Shown here one piece after another: positions 8,399 through 17,158 of a stretch of 34,680 bases of DNA. This stretch comes from Alphaproteobacteria bacterium (lineage in GTDB: Bacteria > Pseudomonadota > Alphaproteobacteria > Caulobacterales > Aquidulcibacteraceae): the NCBI GenBank assembly GCA_018971945.1, contig JAGWZH010000022.1:1-34680 (forward strand), written 5' to 3'. A program made the translations under genes and the position numbers. Below the pieces are notes generated by a model. That model had not been told where the DNA came from. It worked only from the letters and a program-made list of their open reading frames with translations, and made no database searches. Position 1 is the stretch's first letter, and each line of letters begins with the position of its first letter.

Positions 8399-8841
8399 CG
8401 GCCGCGATAGGAGGCGACGCCCTGATCGGGGAGCCATAGTCCTTCAGGAGGGGAGCCCGTCTGCCAGAAGACATCAATTGGGATGCCGCCGCGGGGGTTC
8501 CAATAACCGCCGATGCGGAGCCAGCGGGGTTCAATGGCGGCGACGACGCGCTTGGCCACCTCAAGGGTGCAGGCCTCGTGGAACGCGCCGTGGTTCCGGA
8601 AGCTCTGCAAAAAAAGCTTCAAACTCTTGCTTTCGACGATCCACTCCGCTGGCGCATAGTCGATCACGAGATGCCCGAAATCGGGTTGGCCCGTGACCGG
8701 ACAGATCGAGGTGAACTCCGGACAGGCGAAGCGCGCAAGGTAAAGCTGGTGGGGATGCGGATTGGCAGCGCGTTCAAGCACCGCTTCTTCCGGGGATCGG
8801 GGGGCGTCCACGGCGGCCCCAAGCTGGGTAAGCTGACTCAT
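8395..8841 (-). CDS. queF: NADPH-dependent preQ0 reductase (7-cyano-7-deazaguanine reductase)
   Basis: A 148-residue enzyme that reduces the nitrile of preQ0 to the amine preQ1 in queuosine tRNA modification. It is the short, unimodular QueF. The nucleophile Cys47 lies in [13 protein letters not shown] with the acid Asp54. The QueF motif for NADPH binding, ESKSLK, covers residues 70-75, and His88-Glu89 bind the base. I start at ATG 8841 (MSQLTQ), which gives the normal length. The frame continues open to 9204 upstream, but that part has no family features and is likely non-coding. The 3' end overlaps the nitroreductase stop, tail to tail. No preQ1 riboswitch is obvious upstream. Confidence 0.95.
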   Translation of the reverse strand: MSQLTQLGAAVDAPRSPEEAVLERAANPHPHQLYLARFACPEFTSICPVTGQPDFGHLVIDYAPAEWIVESKSLKLFLQSFRNHGAFHEACTLEVAKRVVAAIEPRWLRIGGYWNPRGGIPIDVFWQTGSPPEGLWLPDQGVASYRGR

Positions 8842-9124
8842 AAAATCCCTGTTTGTCGACCGCGGCGTCGCCGTCTCTGAGCAAGTGAGCGCGTGTTGAT
8901 CGAAAAACAACGCGCTTCCGCACAGGGGGCGATCGGTGGTCTCATAGGAACCATTGAAGGGCGCGATCCCGCCCCTCTGTTTAACGTGCGTTGCTGCACC
9001 AATCGATGGGCCGCCACAATCCGAAAGGAGCGAAAAAGCGCCACGAGCCCGCCTCCGCGGCGACCCTCGGCCACGCTCCTCGAAGCGACACTTCCTTCCT
9101 AGAAACGGACTTCTCAGGTTTCCG

Positions 9125-10090
9125 TCAAGACCGGCCCCCTGTGAGCAACACATAAGTATAAAGACTGTACAGAGCCAGGAAGGCGAGGCCCGTAAGACGC
9201 CCAAGCGTGCCGTTCACATAGGCCAGAGCGACCAGAAGGACTGCTGCCCCGACCAGAGCAATCCAGTCGCGGGCGATCATGTCAGGGGGCATCGGGACGG
9301 GGGCGATGAGGGCGGTCAGGCCCAGAATGCCCAACACATTATAGATGTTGGAGCCAATAATATTCCCGACGGCGACATCGGAGCGGCCCTTTAAAGCAGC
9401 GGCAAGAGAGGCGACCAACTCGGGAAGCGAGGTGCCGACGGCCACGATCGTCAAACCGATGACTGTTTCAGACATCCCCACGCTTTGCGCCAAAGTGATG
9501 GCTCCTCCGACGAGCTGGTCGGCCCCGATGATCAAGAGCCCCAAGCCCCCAAGAGCAAAGACGATCGACAGCGCGAGGGGATCCGGCCTTGGGCCGACAT
9601 GTTCTCCCACCTCCCCCGCGTGCATCTCGGCGGCGGCGCCGCCCCGCCGCTCCGCCAGGAAAGCGGTTACGATATAGACGATGAGCCCCACCACGAAGAG
9701 CCCGCCCACCCAGCGCGACAATTCCCCAGCAAAGACCGCAAGGGCGACCAGAAGGGCGGTCGCGCCAATCATGACTGCGCTGTCGCGGGCAATCGCCCTG
9801 CGATCCGCCACAACAGGCCGGACCAGGATCACAATTGCGAAGATGAGCAAAATGTTACTGATATTGGATCCGACCACGTTGCCGATGGCGATGCCGGGCG
9901 AGCCGGCGAGGGCGGCGTTCATCGATGTCAACAACTCCGGCGTCGACGTCCCGAACCCGACCAAAGTCAACCCGATCAGAAGCTCAGACACACCCAAACG
10001 ACGTGCGACCCCCACGGCGCCGCGGACCACGCCTTCACCGCCCATCGCCAACAACGCAAGCCCGATGATGATTTGAAATGCGGTCTCCAT
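9125..10090 (-). CDS. Calcium/sodium antiporter, CaxA/YrbG family
   Basis: A 321-residue inner-membrane exchanger of the Ca2+/cation antiporter superfamily, built from two homologous halves. Each half carries the ion-binding alpha repeat: [12 protein letters not shown] with [11 protein letters not shown] in the first, and [12 protein letters not shown] with [11 protein letters not shown] in the second. About ten hydrophobic helices are visible. I start at ATG 10090 (METAFQ), where the first helix begins. The open frame upstream to 10489 is antisense to the dehydrogenase gene and not supported. The YrbG name is by family; which ion pair it moves is not proven by sequence. The divergent dehydrogenase start lies 96 bases away. 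Confidence 0.93.
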   Translation of the reverse strand: METAFQIIIGLALLAMGGEGVVRGAVGVARRLGVSELLIGLTLVGFGTSTPELLTSMNAALAGSPGIAIGNVVGSNISNILLIFAIVILVRPVVADRRAIARDSAVMIGATALLVALAVFAGELSRWVGGLFVVGLIVYIVTAFLAERRGGAAAEMHAGEVGEHVGPRPDPLALSIVFALGGLGLLIIGADQLVGGAITLAQSVGMSETVIGLTIVAVGTSLPELVASLAAALKGRSDVAVGNIIGSNIYNVLGILGLTALIAPVPMPPDMIARDWIALVGAAVLLVALAYVNGTLGRLTGLAFLALYSLYTYVLLTGGRS

Positions 10091-10186
10091 GAGCCTGGCC
10101 CCTTGCGATCGTCCCCGATAGACTTGGGGGCACATGGGGCGTGGGCGCCGGCGACGCAAGCCGTCGCCCCTCGGGAGGCAAAACGC

Positions 10187-10984
10187 ATGCGCGATTTTGA
10201 CGATATGGTGGTTCTGGTCACCGGTTCGGCCACAGGCCTGGGAGCGGCGTTGGCAGTGGGCGCGGCGCAGCGGGGAGCGAAAGCGGTCGTGCTCAACTGC
10301 ACAAAAAGCCTCCGGGAAGCTGAAGAAACCGCCGATCGGGTCCGCAGCGCGGGGGCGGCGACGATCATCGCGCAGGGCGATGTGGGCGATGATCAGGCCT
10401 GTAGAGACATCGCGGCGAAAGCCGCAGTCTATGGGCGGATCGACGCGCTCGCCAACAATGCCGGCGTCACCAAACATGCGCCCCATCACTCCCAGCTTGA
10501 CGCCCTGAGCGATGAGGACTTCTTACGCCTCTACCGGACCAATGTGGTAGGTCCCTTCCAGATGGTGCGGGCGTGCCAGGCCCTGATGCACGCTGCGCCA
10601 AAGCCCGCGAGCGTCTTAATGGTTTCGTCGATTGCAGGGGTGACCGGGATCGGCTCCTCGGTGGCCTACGCCGCCACGAAAGGAGCGCTCAACACCATGA
10701 CCCTGTCTCTGGCGCGGGCGCTGGCCCCGAAGATCCGGGTGAACGCCTTGTGCCCCGGCTTCATCGACACGCGCTGGTTCACCGACGCCTATGGGGAGGA
10801 AACGACCGACCGGATCCGAGCGAATGTCGAAGCGACCACGCCCCTCAAGGCGGCCTCGAAACCAGAGGACATCGCCGATGCGGGGCTCTTCCTTCTGTCG
10901 CCCATGTCGCGGCATGTGACCGGCGAAATGTTGATGGTGGATGCGGGGCTGCATTTGGGTTTCGCCCCTCTCGCAGCACGGTAA
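10187..10984 (+). CDS. Short-chain dehydrogenase/reductase, FabG-like
   Basis: A 265-residue classical SDR. It shows the cofactor motif TGSATGLG (12-19), NNAG (90-93), and the catalytic set Ser147 or Ser148, Tyr161 and Lys165 in SSIAG..YAATKGAL, then CPGFIDT after the beta strand. The C-terminal HVTGEMLMVDAGLHL closes the fold. It should be an NAD(P)H-dependent 3-oxoacyl- or alcohol-type reductase; the substrate is not readable. The start ATG 10187 is fixed by a strong ribosome binding site GGGAGG (10173-10178). The same frame is open far upstream, but that part is antisense to the antiporter and reads as shadow. It is a single gene ending at a textbook terminator (10987-11018). Confidence 0.93.
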   Translation: MRDFDDMVVLVTGSATGLGAALAVGAAQRGAKAVVLNCTKSLREAEETADRVRSAGAATIIAQGDVGDDQACRDIAAKAAVYGRIDALANNAGVTKHAPHHSQLDALSDEDFLRLYRTNVVGPFQMVRACQALMHAAPKPASVLMVSSIAGVTGIGSSVAYAATKGALNTMTLSLARALAPKIRVNALCPGFIDTRWFTDAYGEETTDRIRANVEATTPLKAASKPEDIADAGLFLLSPMSRHVTGEMLMVDAGLHLGFAPLAAR

Positions 10985-10986
10985 AT

Positions 10987-11018
10987 GGCGCCCGCTTGGG
11001 TAGCACGGGCGCCTTTTT
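10987..11018 (+). terminator. Rho-independent terminator of the dehydrogenase gene
   Basis: A perfect 8-bp GC stem, GGCGCCCG (10987-10994) with CGGGCGCC (11006-11013), has an 11-base loop and is followed directly by TTTTT. It starts two bases after the stop codon. Confidence 0.93.
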
Positions 11019-11177
11019 GCCAAGCAAAAATCATCGCGCGCTGTGCGGTTTCCGACCTATCTGCGACCCCTTGCTTGGATCTCCTGCGGCCCGCAGCAAG
11101 CATTGGCGATGCAACCTCGCGTTGATCGGACTGTGAAGTCGTGAAGGTCAACGCGGCCAAGCCCGCGGAGTTATGGG

Positions 11178-11897
11178 ATGAATTTCATGCGTAAATTGGC
11201 GACGGCCGCCGTCTTGACAGCCGCTTCCGTGGCCGGAGTTTCCGGCGTGGCCCACGCTGAGCCAGTGTTCTCAGGCAATGTCGCACTCACCACAGATTAC
11301 CAATTCCGCGGCATCTCGCAGTCGCTGGAAAACCCAGCCGTGCAGGGCGGCTTCGACTATGGAAACGGGATTTTCTACGCTGGTGTGTGGGGCTCCAGCA
11401 TCGATTTCGGCGTCGAGGGCACGACGGAGGTGGATCTCTACGCGGGCGTGAAGCCGACCTTGGGCCCGATCACACTCGATTTCGGCGTCATCGGCTATCT
11501 CTATCCGGGCCTCGACGACGCTGCAGCAGAAGCTGACTATCTCGAAATAAAGGCGGCTGGCTCGATCAGCCCGTCGCCTGGCCTGACCCTCGGCGCGGCC
11601 GCCTTTTACTCGCCGGAGTTCACCTTCGACGGAGGCGACGCCCTCTATCTCGAGGCCAGCGGCGCCTATGCCTTTACCGACACCTTCTCCGTTTCGGGCG
11701 CAGTCGGCCAGCAATCAGTCGACGCCGCGGCGTATTTTATCGACGGGTCGACCGCGACGGACTCCTACACGACCTGGAATCTTGGTGGAACCCTTAGCGC
11801 TTACGGCTTCGGCTTCGATCTGCGTTATGTTGATACCGATCTTGACAATGCGCTCGCTGAAGAGCGCGTGGTTCTTACGATCAAGCGCGCGCTCTGA
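11178..11897 (+). CDS. TorF family putative outer-membrane porin
   Basis: A 239-residue outer-membrane beta-barrel candidate. It has a standard signal peptide (residues 1-27, cut after AHA). The start of the mature protein, FSGNVALTTDYQFRGISQS, is the hallmark of the TorF/gcw_chp family, and GFDYGNGIFYAGVWGSS follows as usual. The remainder alternates polar and aromatic residues in short strands, with acidic turns rich in Asp, and ends in LTIKRAL. The length is typical. TorF porins are poorly studied, and the transported solute is unknown. A hairpin lies about 50 bases after the stop. It is not in an operon: the next gene, terC, is convergent and about 590 bases away. Confidence 0.9.
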   Translation: MNFMRKLATAAVLTAASVAGVSGVAHAEPVFSGNVALTTDYQFRGISQSLENPAVQGGFDYGNGIFYAGVWGSSIDFGVEGTTEVDLYAGVKPTLGPITLDFGVIGYLYPGLDDAAAEADYLEIKAAGSISPSPGLTLGAAAFYSPEFTFDGGDALYLEASGAYAFTDTFSVSGAVGQQSVDAAAYFIDGSTATDSYTTWNLGGTLSAYGFGFDLRYVDTDLDNALAEERVVLTIKRAL

Positions 11898-11947
11898 CGG
11901 CTTCGGCAAGCGCCATCAGCGCTTTTCGAGACCTTGCTTTATCTTCA

Positions 11948-11973
11948 CCGCCGCCCTCGAAAGAGGGCGGCGG
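11948..11973 (+). terminator. Likely terminator hairpin after the TorF porin
   Basis: An 11-bp perfect stem, CCGCCGCCCTC (11948-11958) with GAGGGCGGCGG (11963-11973), has a GAAA tetraloop. It is followed by TTCGCTTTCG, which is U-rich but not a clean U-run, so termination may be partial or Rho-assisted. Confidence 0.65.
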
Positions 11974-12490
11974 TTCGCTTTCGCCCCAAGAAACCTCAAC
12001 CGCTCACAAAGGGCGCGGAATTCAAGGTTCAATCTGCGGTGAGACTATTTTTTTAGTTTGCAACCAAGGGAGTCTGTCTTTCACGCCCGAAAGCGGCCCC
12101 GCCCATTAATGCGGCGCTCTTTCATACTTCCCGATAGGTTGGATCGCCTTGCCCACACGCCGGGGGCGTCGGACAGGGCCCTTCCAACCGCGCCTGCGGC
12201 GCTGCCGAGCCGCCCGGCTGAACGGCCACATTGGATCCCACCGAGGCGCTCTGCGATGGCCTCTTTTCAGCGGGCCCATCTCAAAGATCTGCCCCATGAA
12301 CCCCCAGAGATCCCCCTTGAGAGATCCAATCCCGGTTGGGGCTGCGCGTATCGCGGCCGCTAAGGCAAGGCCGGGCGGCTTTTCACTCTCAAGCGCCGAC
12401 TTAAACCTCCGATGCGTCCGACCGCCTGCGCCGCCAAAAGGAAGCGCGGCCTGGGCCCATGGCCCCGGCCGGGCCGACACCTCAAGACGT
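11974..12490. other. Convergent intergenic region with no supported gene
   Basis: About 515 bases lie between the porin hairpin and the terC stop codon. Frames on both strands are Pro/Arg-rich and look like GC-driven shadows. A T-rich run occurs at about 12048-12058. I found no recognisable RNA, repeat or terminator for terC here. Confidence 0.4.
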
Positions 12491-13558
12491 TCAGGCCGCA
12501 GGACGGGCGTTGTGGCCCTGCTCGTGGCGGGTCTTCCACAACGAGTAGCCTATGGCGCCACCGAGCAAGGTCAGCGTTGCGATGAGCGACCATTGCGGCT
12601 CGAGGTAAGGTACCAACGGGCTGCCATAAAGGTCCTTCCAGCCTTTATACAGGCCGAAGTTCCAGATGATCTTCACGCCGATCAGAATGAGCACCGCAGA
12701 CAGTCCGTACTTGAGATATTTGAAGCGCTCCACCGCAGCCGATAGCATGAAATACATGGAACGCAGGCCAAGTATTGCAAATATGTTCGACGTATAGACG
12801 ATGAATGGATCGCGCGTGACCGCGAAAATCGCCGGCACGCTGTCCACCGCGAAAATAATGTCCACCACCTCAACCATGATCAGCGCCAAAAACAAGGGCG
12901 TGGCGAAGAGCACGACTTTCCCTGTCAAAGGATCGGGTTTGCGGACGAAGAAATTGTGGTTTTCAATGGTGTCGGTGACCCGCATGCGTTTCTTGATGAA
13001 CCTAAGAACCGGGTTGTCCTCGAGTTTCATCTCGTGCTCCCCACCGAAAATCATCTTCCAACCGGTGAAAATCAGGAATGCGGCGAAGATGAACAGGATC
13101 CAGGTGAACTCGTTCACCACAGCGGCCCCGAGACCGATGAAAATCGCGCGGAAGACAATGGCGCCAATAATCCCCCAGAACAGCACCCGATGCTGGTATT
13201 CACGGGGGACGGCAAAAAACGTGAAGATCATTCCGATGACGAAAATATTGTCAAAAGCAAGAGCAGTTTCGAGTAGATAACCAGTGAAGTACTGCAGGAC
13301 CGCCTGCTGATTAAGATTGTCTGGGCTGTTGTAATATTGCGGGTCTGGCTGGTATCCCCAATACACATAGGCGCCGAAGGCGACTGCAAGGGAGGCGAAG
13401 CCCGCCCACATAAGGGCGCTTTTTTTCGGCGAAACGACCCCATCCTTTTTGTTCAAAAGACCGAGGTCAACCCAAAGGAGAAATCCGATAAAGGCCAAAA
13501 AGGCCATCCATAACCCGATCGGCTGACCGGCGAACTCTGCAAACAAAAACTCGGGCAC
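12491..13558 (-). CDS. TerC family membrane protein (Alx/MeeF type)
   Basis: A 355-residue integral membrane protein with about nine helices. It belongs to the TerC family: the acidic helices ETALAFDNIFVIGMIF (about 97-112) and VEVVDIIFAVDSVPAIFAVT (about 229-248) hold the conserved Asp residues of the two-fold repeat. E. coli Alx and other TerC proteins export Mn2+ or load it onto secreted proteins, while TerC itself was first tied to tellurite resistance. No ter operon partners are nearby, so a Mn2+-handling role is the better guess. The start is GTG 13558; no ATG gives the full first helix. I looked for the yybP-ykoY manganese riboswitch upstream and did not find its consensus. Confidence 0.92.
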   Translation of the reverse strand: MPEFLFAEFAGQPIGLWMAFLAFIGFLLWVDLGLLNKKDGVVSPKKSALMWAGFASLAVAFGAYVYWGYQPDPQYYNSPDNLNQQAVLQYFTGYLLETALAFDNIFVIGMIFTFFAVPREYQHRVLFWGIIGAIVFRAIFIGLGAAVVNEFTWILFIFAAFLIFTGWKMIFGGEHEMKLEDNPVLRFIKKRMRVTDTIENHNFFVRKPDPLTGKVVLFATPLFLALIMVEVVDIIFAVDSVPAIFAVTRDPFIVYTSNIFAILGLRSMYFMLSAAVERFKYLKYGLSAVLILIGVKIIWNFGLYKGWKDLYGSPLVPYLEPQWSLIATLTLLGGAIGYSLWKTRHEQGHNARPAA

Positions 13559-13765
13559 GGGCCTTGCCCTTTCCTGTCAAAAATGGCGCCGCGGCCGCGC
13601 CTTTCCGCGATAGAGGCGATCCGACATCACGCGCGCCGCCGCACGCGCCAGAGGGGCCCGGACCCGAGATGATGCGCGACATGTAGGATGCCTGCGGGTC
13701 TCCGCTAGCCCTTTTCCGCATCCAGCGGGCGCCGCAGCTGCAATCCTTTACTTCGGACGCTCCTA

Positions 13766-14689
13766 TTATGGGACCCCGCCAGCTACGGCGCGCTTTGGGA
13801 AGCCGCCAGCGCGGGACACCATGCCGGGTGTTCGCTTGCCCAAAGCCTCGCCAATGAAGCGGGCGGCGGCGATGGCAGCGTCGAGGTCGACGCCCGTGTC
13901 AAAACCCATCCGCTCAAACATGTAGATGAGGTCTTCGCTCGGAACATTTCCCGCGGCGCCTGGGGCGAAGGGACAGCCGCCAATGCCCGCCAAAGACCCA
14001 TCCAGCACCCGCACCCCCTGCTCCACCGCGGCGACGGCGTTGGCCAGGCCGGTGTTGCGCGTGTTGTGAAAATGTGCGCGCCACTGCACTGCAGGGGCTA
14101 TGGCCATCGCAACGGCGAAACGCTCTTTCACGTCATTGGGCGCCGCCACCCCGATCGTGTCCGCCAGAGCGATTTCAAAAGGGCTCTCCGCGGCGACGGT
14201 TCCGACGATGGCGGCGACCTGGGAGACTGCCACTTCTCCATCGAAGGGACAGCCAAAGGCGGTCGAAAGGGTCGCGGAGAGACGCACATTGGCGCCTTTC
14301 GCCTTGGCCACAGCCTCTGGCCACGCCTTCAGAGATTCGGCGACTGAAACCCCATTATTGCGGATCGAAAAGCCGTCAGAGCAGCAGAACACATAGTTCA
14401 CCTCCAAAGCGCCGGCCTCGATCGCGCGGTCAAGACCCCGAAGATTGAGGGCAAGGGCGATAAACACGCCGTCCCGCCGCCCTTTCAGGTTCGCAAAGAC
14501 CTCCGCGGAGTCGGCCATGGCAGGAACCCTGGCAGGGTTCACAAACGAGCCCGCCTCCATGCGTTTAAACCCTGCCTCCAGAGCAAGATCGATCATGCTC
14601 AGCTTCGTATGCGTGGGCAAGATTTCAGGTTCGTTCTGCAACCCGTCGCGGACAGAGACTTCCACAAGGTGCAAGCGCTCTTTGGCCAT
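13766..14689 (-). CDS. mvaB: Hydroxymethylglutaryl-CoA lyase
   Basis: A 307-residue TIM-barrel lyase that splits HMG-CoA into acetyl-CoA and acetoacetate, the last step of leucine degradation. VSVRDGLQNE (about residues 11-20) carries the catalytic Arg-Asp pair. The metal-binding HFHNTRNTG lies near residue 210. The signature loop GIGGCPFAPGAAGN holds the active-site cysteine. It starts at ATG 14689 with AAGGAAG at good spacing. The leucine-pathway partners (MCC carboxylase subunits, isovaleryl-CoA dehydrogenase) are not in this window, so it stands alone here. Confidence 0.95.
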   Translation of the reverse strand: MAKERLHLVEVSVRDGLQNEPEILPTHTKLSMIDLALEAGFKRMEAGSFVNPARVPAMADSAEVFANLKGRRDGVFIALALNLRGLDRAIEAGALEVNYVFCCSDGFSIRNNGVSVAESLKAWPEAVAKAKGANVRLSATLSTAFGCPFDGEVAVSQVAAIVGTVAAESPFEIALADTIGVAAPNDVKERFAVAMAIAPAVQWRAHFHNTRNTGLANAVAAVEQGVRVLDGSLAGIGGCPFAPGAAGNVPSEDLIYMFERMGFDTGVDLDAAIAAARFIGEALGKRTPGMVSRAGGFPKRAVAGGVP

Positions 14690-15019
14690 GAGGTCTTCCT
14701 TTCCGACAAACCGGCCCGCACATACCGAACGGCCTGACCATGCACCCCCGACCTGCGACGGCGCAGCCTCCTGCTACGCTACCGCTCCAACGCGTGCCGC
14801 CCCGATTGACAGATCGGGGGCGGACTGCCGGCCAGAGCCTTTAACGCCACGAACCGATGGGCCCTCAAGATCGGAAGCCCCACCGCCAATGTCGAGCCCC
14901 CAGGAAGGCTCCTAATCCTCAGCCGGGAAAGCCCCATCAGCGGCCAATAGACGCTACCGGAGCGACAAGGCATAGCGGCACCGCGCGGCATCAACGCATC
15001 ATCTTCTCGCACCGGCGAC
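14690..15019. other. Intergenic region between mvaB and tRNA-Leu, with a strong hairpin
   Basis: No gene is supported here. A long stem is formed by CCGCCCCGAT (14797-14806) and ATCGGGGGCGG (14813-14823), with one bulged G and a 6-base loop. No T-run follows on either strand, so its role is open: it might be an RNA structure, a protein site or a weak terminator. Confidence 0.45.
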
Positions 15020-15048
15020 TTGCTTGCGGCGCGGCGAGAGCCAATAAA
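15020..15048 (+). promoter_or_regulatory. Probable promoter of tRNA-Leu
   Basis: TTGCTT (15020-15025), a 17-base spacer, then AATAAA (15043-15048), ending 16 bases before the mature tRNA. The fit is four of six for both boxes, and the placement is right for a single-tRNA transcript. Confidence 0.5.
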
Positions 15049-15064
15049 GCGCCCGGCGCGCCCA

Positions 15065-15151
15065 GCGGACGTGGCGAAACCGGTAGACGCAGCGGACTTA
15101 AAATCCGCTTCTCGCAAGGGAGTGCGGGTTCGAGTCCCGCCGTCCGCACCA
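15065..15151 (+). tRNA. tRNA-Leu, anticodon TAA
   Basis: This is an 87-base type II tRNA with CCA encoded. Acceptor arm GCGGACG (15065-15071) pairs with CGTCCGC (15141-15147), followed by A and CCA. The anticodon arm GCGGA/TCCGC closes the loop CTTAAAA, with anticodon TAA at 15099-15101. The T arm carries GGTTCGAGTCC. The long variable arm fits leucine, and TAA reads UUA/UUG codons. Confidence 0.97.
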
Positions 15152-15197
15152 GACGCGCCTTATGATGGGGAAAAGCGAGGCCCCGACTTCCCTGGCC

Positions 15198-15956
15198 TTA
15201 AGCCCCAAGGCGCTCCGGCGTCGCGCCGAGATCGCGAGCGAGAGCCTCCATGGCGATGGCGGCCTCGTTCAGCAAAGCCGGGCTCTGGCTCCGGGCGACG
15301 AGGTGCACGCCAAAATCTCCGCCAGGCGAAAACCAGGGATAAGAGCCAAGGCTCACACCGGGCACACGCTCTTCAATAGCGGCAAAGCCGGCGGCGAGGT
15401 CACCCTCACGAAGCCCCCGACAGCGCAAGGTCAGCGACTGCATCACAGACCCGCCCCGCAGGCGAGGACCCACATCCTCTAGCATGCCGCGCATGATCGA
15501 AGGAACCCCCGCCATCACGAAAACATTGCCGATCTGAAAACCAGGGGCCTTCGAAACGGGGTTGGCGATCAGGCTCGCGCCGTCCGGAATCCGCGCCATG
15601 CGCAGGCGGGCCTCGTTGAGTTTGTCCTCACCGCCATAATGGGCGAGCAGAATGGCCTTGGCGTCCTCGCGGACATTGATTGAAACGCCAAAAGCCATGG
15701 CTATCGCATCGGCCGTCTTGTCGTCATGCGTTGGACCGATGCCGCCGGTGGTGAAGACATAATCATGAGCCGCCCGCAACGCGTTCACAGCTGCGGCGAT
15801 GGCCTCGGGTTGGTCTGAGACGACGCGCGCCTCCTGCAGCTGCACGCCCAATGGGGCGATGAAGGTCGCGATCGTCTTGAGGTTGGTGTCCTGGGTGCGT
15901 CCCGAGAGGAGCTCGTCGCCAATGAGAAGCGCTGCGGCGGTGACAGTTCTGATCAT
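15198..15956 (-). CDS. CinA N-terminal-like, molybdopterin-binding-fold protein
   Basis: A 252-residue protein of the COG1058 family: the MoaB/MogA-type fold found at the N-terminus of CinA, without the C-terminal nicotinamide-nucleotide amidase half. LIGDELLSGRTQDTN (about 12-26) and TTGGIGPTHDDKT (about 69-81) are the two family motifs. Stand-alone and CinA-fused members have ADP-ribose or CoA pyrophosphatase activity in some bacteria, but a function cannot be fixed here. It has no signal peptide and starts at ATG 15956. It is convergent with tRNA-Leu and divergent from map, with about 360 bases to the map start. Being the short form is normal in Alphaproteobacteria, where the amidase (PncC) is a separate gene. 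Confidence 0.9.
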   Translation of the reverse strand: MIRTVTAAALLIGDELLSGRTQDTNLKTIATFIAPLGVQLQEARVVSDQPEAIAAAVNALRAAHDYVFTTGGIGPTHDDKTADAIAMAFGVSINVREDAKAILLAHYGGEDKLNEARLRMARIPDGASLIANPVSKAPGFQIGNVFVMAGVPSIMRGMLEDVGPRLRGGSVMQSLTLRCRGLREGDLAAGFAAIEERVPGVSLGSYPWFSPGGDFGVHLVARSQSPALLNEAAIAMEALARDLGATPERLGA

Positions 15957-16267
15957 GCGCTTCTTATAACGGTTTCCTCACCCGTTTCGAGCCGCCTTCC
16001 CGCCTGGAGTGAGTCGAATCGCCCACGCGCGACACTTCTTTTCCGAACGGCAAGCCGCCTCTCATTCTCGCAGTGAAGCAGCGGCGCTGTGCGCTTCAGT
16101 TTGGTTTGGCGGTCCCCGCATGTGGTCGGCTGAGCGCAAGGCCTGGCCCATGGATGCAGTCTCCACAAGGGCAGCGTCGGCGTTCGCCCATCCATTGCTG
16201 GCTCGGCTCTCGGGAGGCGACGCCCTCGCCAAATCACCAATCTATGCTAGTTTGAGGTTGAGTTTTG
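15957..16267. other. Divergent promoter region of the CinA-like gene and map
   Basis: No gene is supported in this stretch. A -10-like TATGCT at 16243-16248 faces map, but I see no good -35 partner. Frames here lack coding character. Confidence 0.35.
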
Positions 16268-16296
16268 GGCGCAGCGTTACGGAGTTGCGCCTTTTT
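16268..16296 (+). terminator. Intrinsic terminator-like hairpin in the map leader
   Basis: GGCGCA (16268-16273) pairs with TGCGCC (16286-16291) over a 12-base loop, and TTTTT (16292-16296) follows. It ends 18 bases before the map start codon, on the coding strand and with no gene upstream on that strand. It may terminate a short leader transcript (attenuation) or a transcript from upstream noise. Confidence 0.6.
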
Positions 16297-16314
16297 GTTT
16301 GAAGTCGGGATCTG

Positions 16315-17148
16315 ATGAAATATGTCAGCGCGGCCACGGCGCCGCCCACCAAAACCGGAGACGTGAAGCTTTATGACGCGGAAGCGTTCGTGGGGATGCG
16401 GGCAGCGGGGCGCGTCGCCGCAGCATGCTTGGACATGCTCGTGGAGCACGCCAGAGAAGGCGTCACCACGCAGGAACTCGACCGTTTGGCTCGCATCTTC
16501 GTGCTCGATCATGGCGCATTGCCGGCCTGCGTGTTCTATCGAGGCTATGCGCATACGATCTGCACGTCCCTGAACCATGTGGTCTGTCACGGGATCCCTG
16601 GCCCGCGAGTTCTTCGGGCAGGCGACATCGTCAATATCGACGTCACCGTTATCCTTAACGGGTGGCACGGCGATACGAGCCGCATGTATGCGATCGGGGA
16701 GCAAAAGCGGAGGTCCATGCGGCTTATGGACATCACCTTCGAGGCGATGTGGCGAGGAATCCGCGCGATCAAGCCAGGGGCGACGCTCGGCGATATTGGC
16801 CACGCCATCCAGTCCTACGCCGAGGGCGAGCGATGCAGCGTGGTTCGTGATTTCTGTGGCCATGGCGTGGGCCGGGTGTTCCACGATGCACCGAATATCC
16901 TGCATTTCGGCAAGCCTGGGAAAGGCGAGGCGCTGCGCGAGGGAATGATGTTCACGGTAGAGCCGATGATCAATCTGGGCTCTCCGGCCGTGAAGATCCT
17001 GCAGGACGGCTGGACGGCAGTGACAAAGGACAAGGCCCTGAGCGCCCAGTACGAACATACCGTGGGCGTTACCGCGGACGGGGTGGAAGTCTTCACCGTG
17101 TCGCCTGGCGGGCATGATACGCCACACGCCTCCGCCGCGATGATCTAG
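16315..17148 (+). CDS. map: Methionine aminopeptidase, type I
   Basis: A 277-residue metallopeptidase that removes the initiator methionine from new proteins. All five metal ligands of the pita-bread fold are present: Asp109 (NIDVTVILNGWHGD), Asp120, His183 (CGHGVGRVFH), Glu216 (FTVEPMI) and Glu247 (QYEHTVGV). His92 in CHGIPG is the substrate-binding histidine. The length is normal with a short N-terminal extension. It starts at ATG 16315, behind a terminator-like hairpin. The stop is 10 bases before the RadC-like gene, so the two are probably co-transcribed. The map-radC order is common in Alphaproteobacteria. Confidence 0.96.
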   Translation: MKYVSAATAPPTKTGDVKLYDAEAFVGMRAAGRVAAACLDMLVEHAREGVTTQELDRLARIFVLDHGALPACVFYRGYAHTICTSLNHVVCHGIPGPRVLRAGDIVNIDVTVILNGWHGDTSRMYAIGEQKRRSMRLMDITFEAMWRGIRAIKPGATLGDIGHAIQSYAEGERCSVVRDFCGHGVGRVFHDAPNILHFGKPGKGEALREGMMFTVEPMINLGSPAVKILQDGWTAVTKDKALSAQYEHTVGVTADGVEVFTVSPGGHDTPHASAAMI

Positions 17149-17158
17149 GGCCGCCGCG

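Noticed and set aside
8842-9204. N-terminal extension of queF
   Set aside because: Short QueF enzymes have about 150 residues and the extra 121 residues look random.
9485-10186. Upstream extension of the dehydrogenase frame
   Set aside because: It is antisense to the antiporter, has charge-rich random residues, and a strong ribosome binding site fixes the start at 10187.
13559-13765. Manganese (yybP-ykoY) riboswitch before terC
   Set aside because: GC-rich stems are present, but the conserved GGGGAGUAG-type loop is absent on the terC strand. A covariance-model search would decide.
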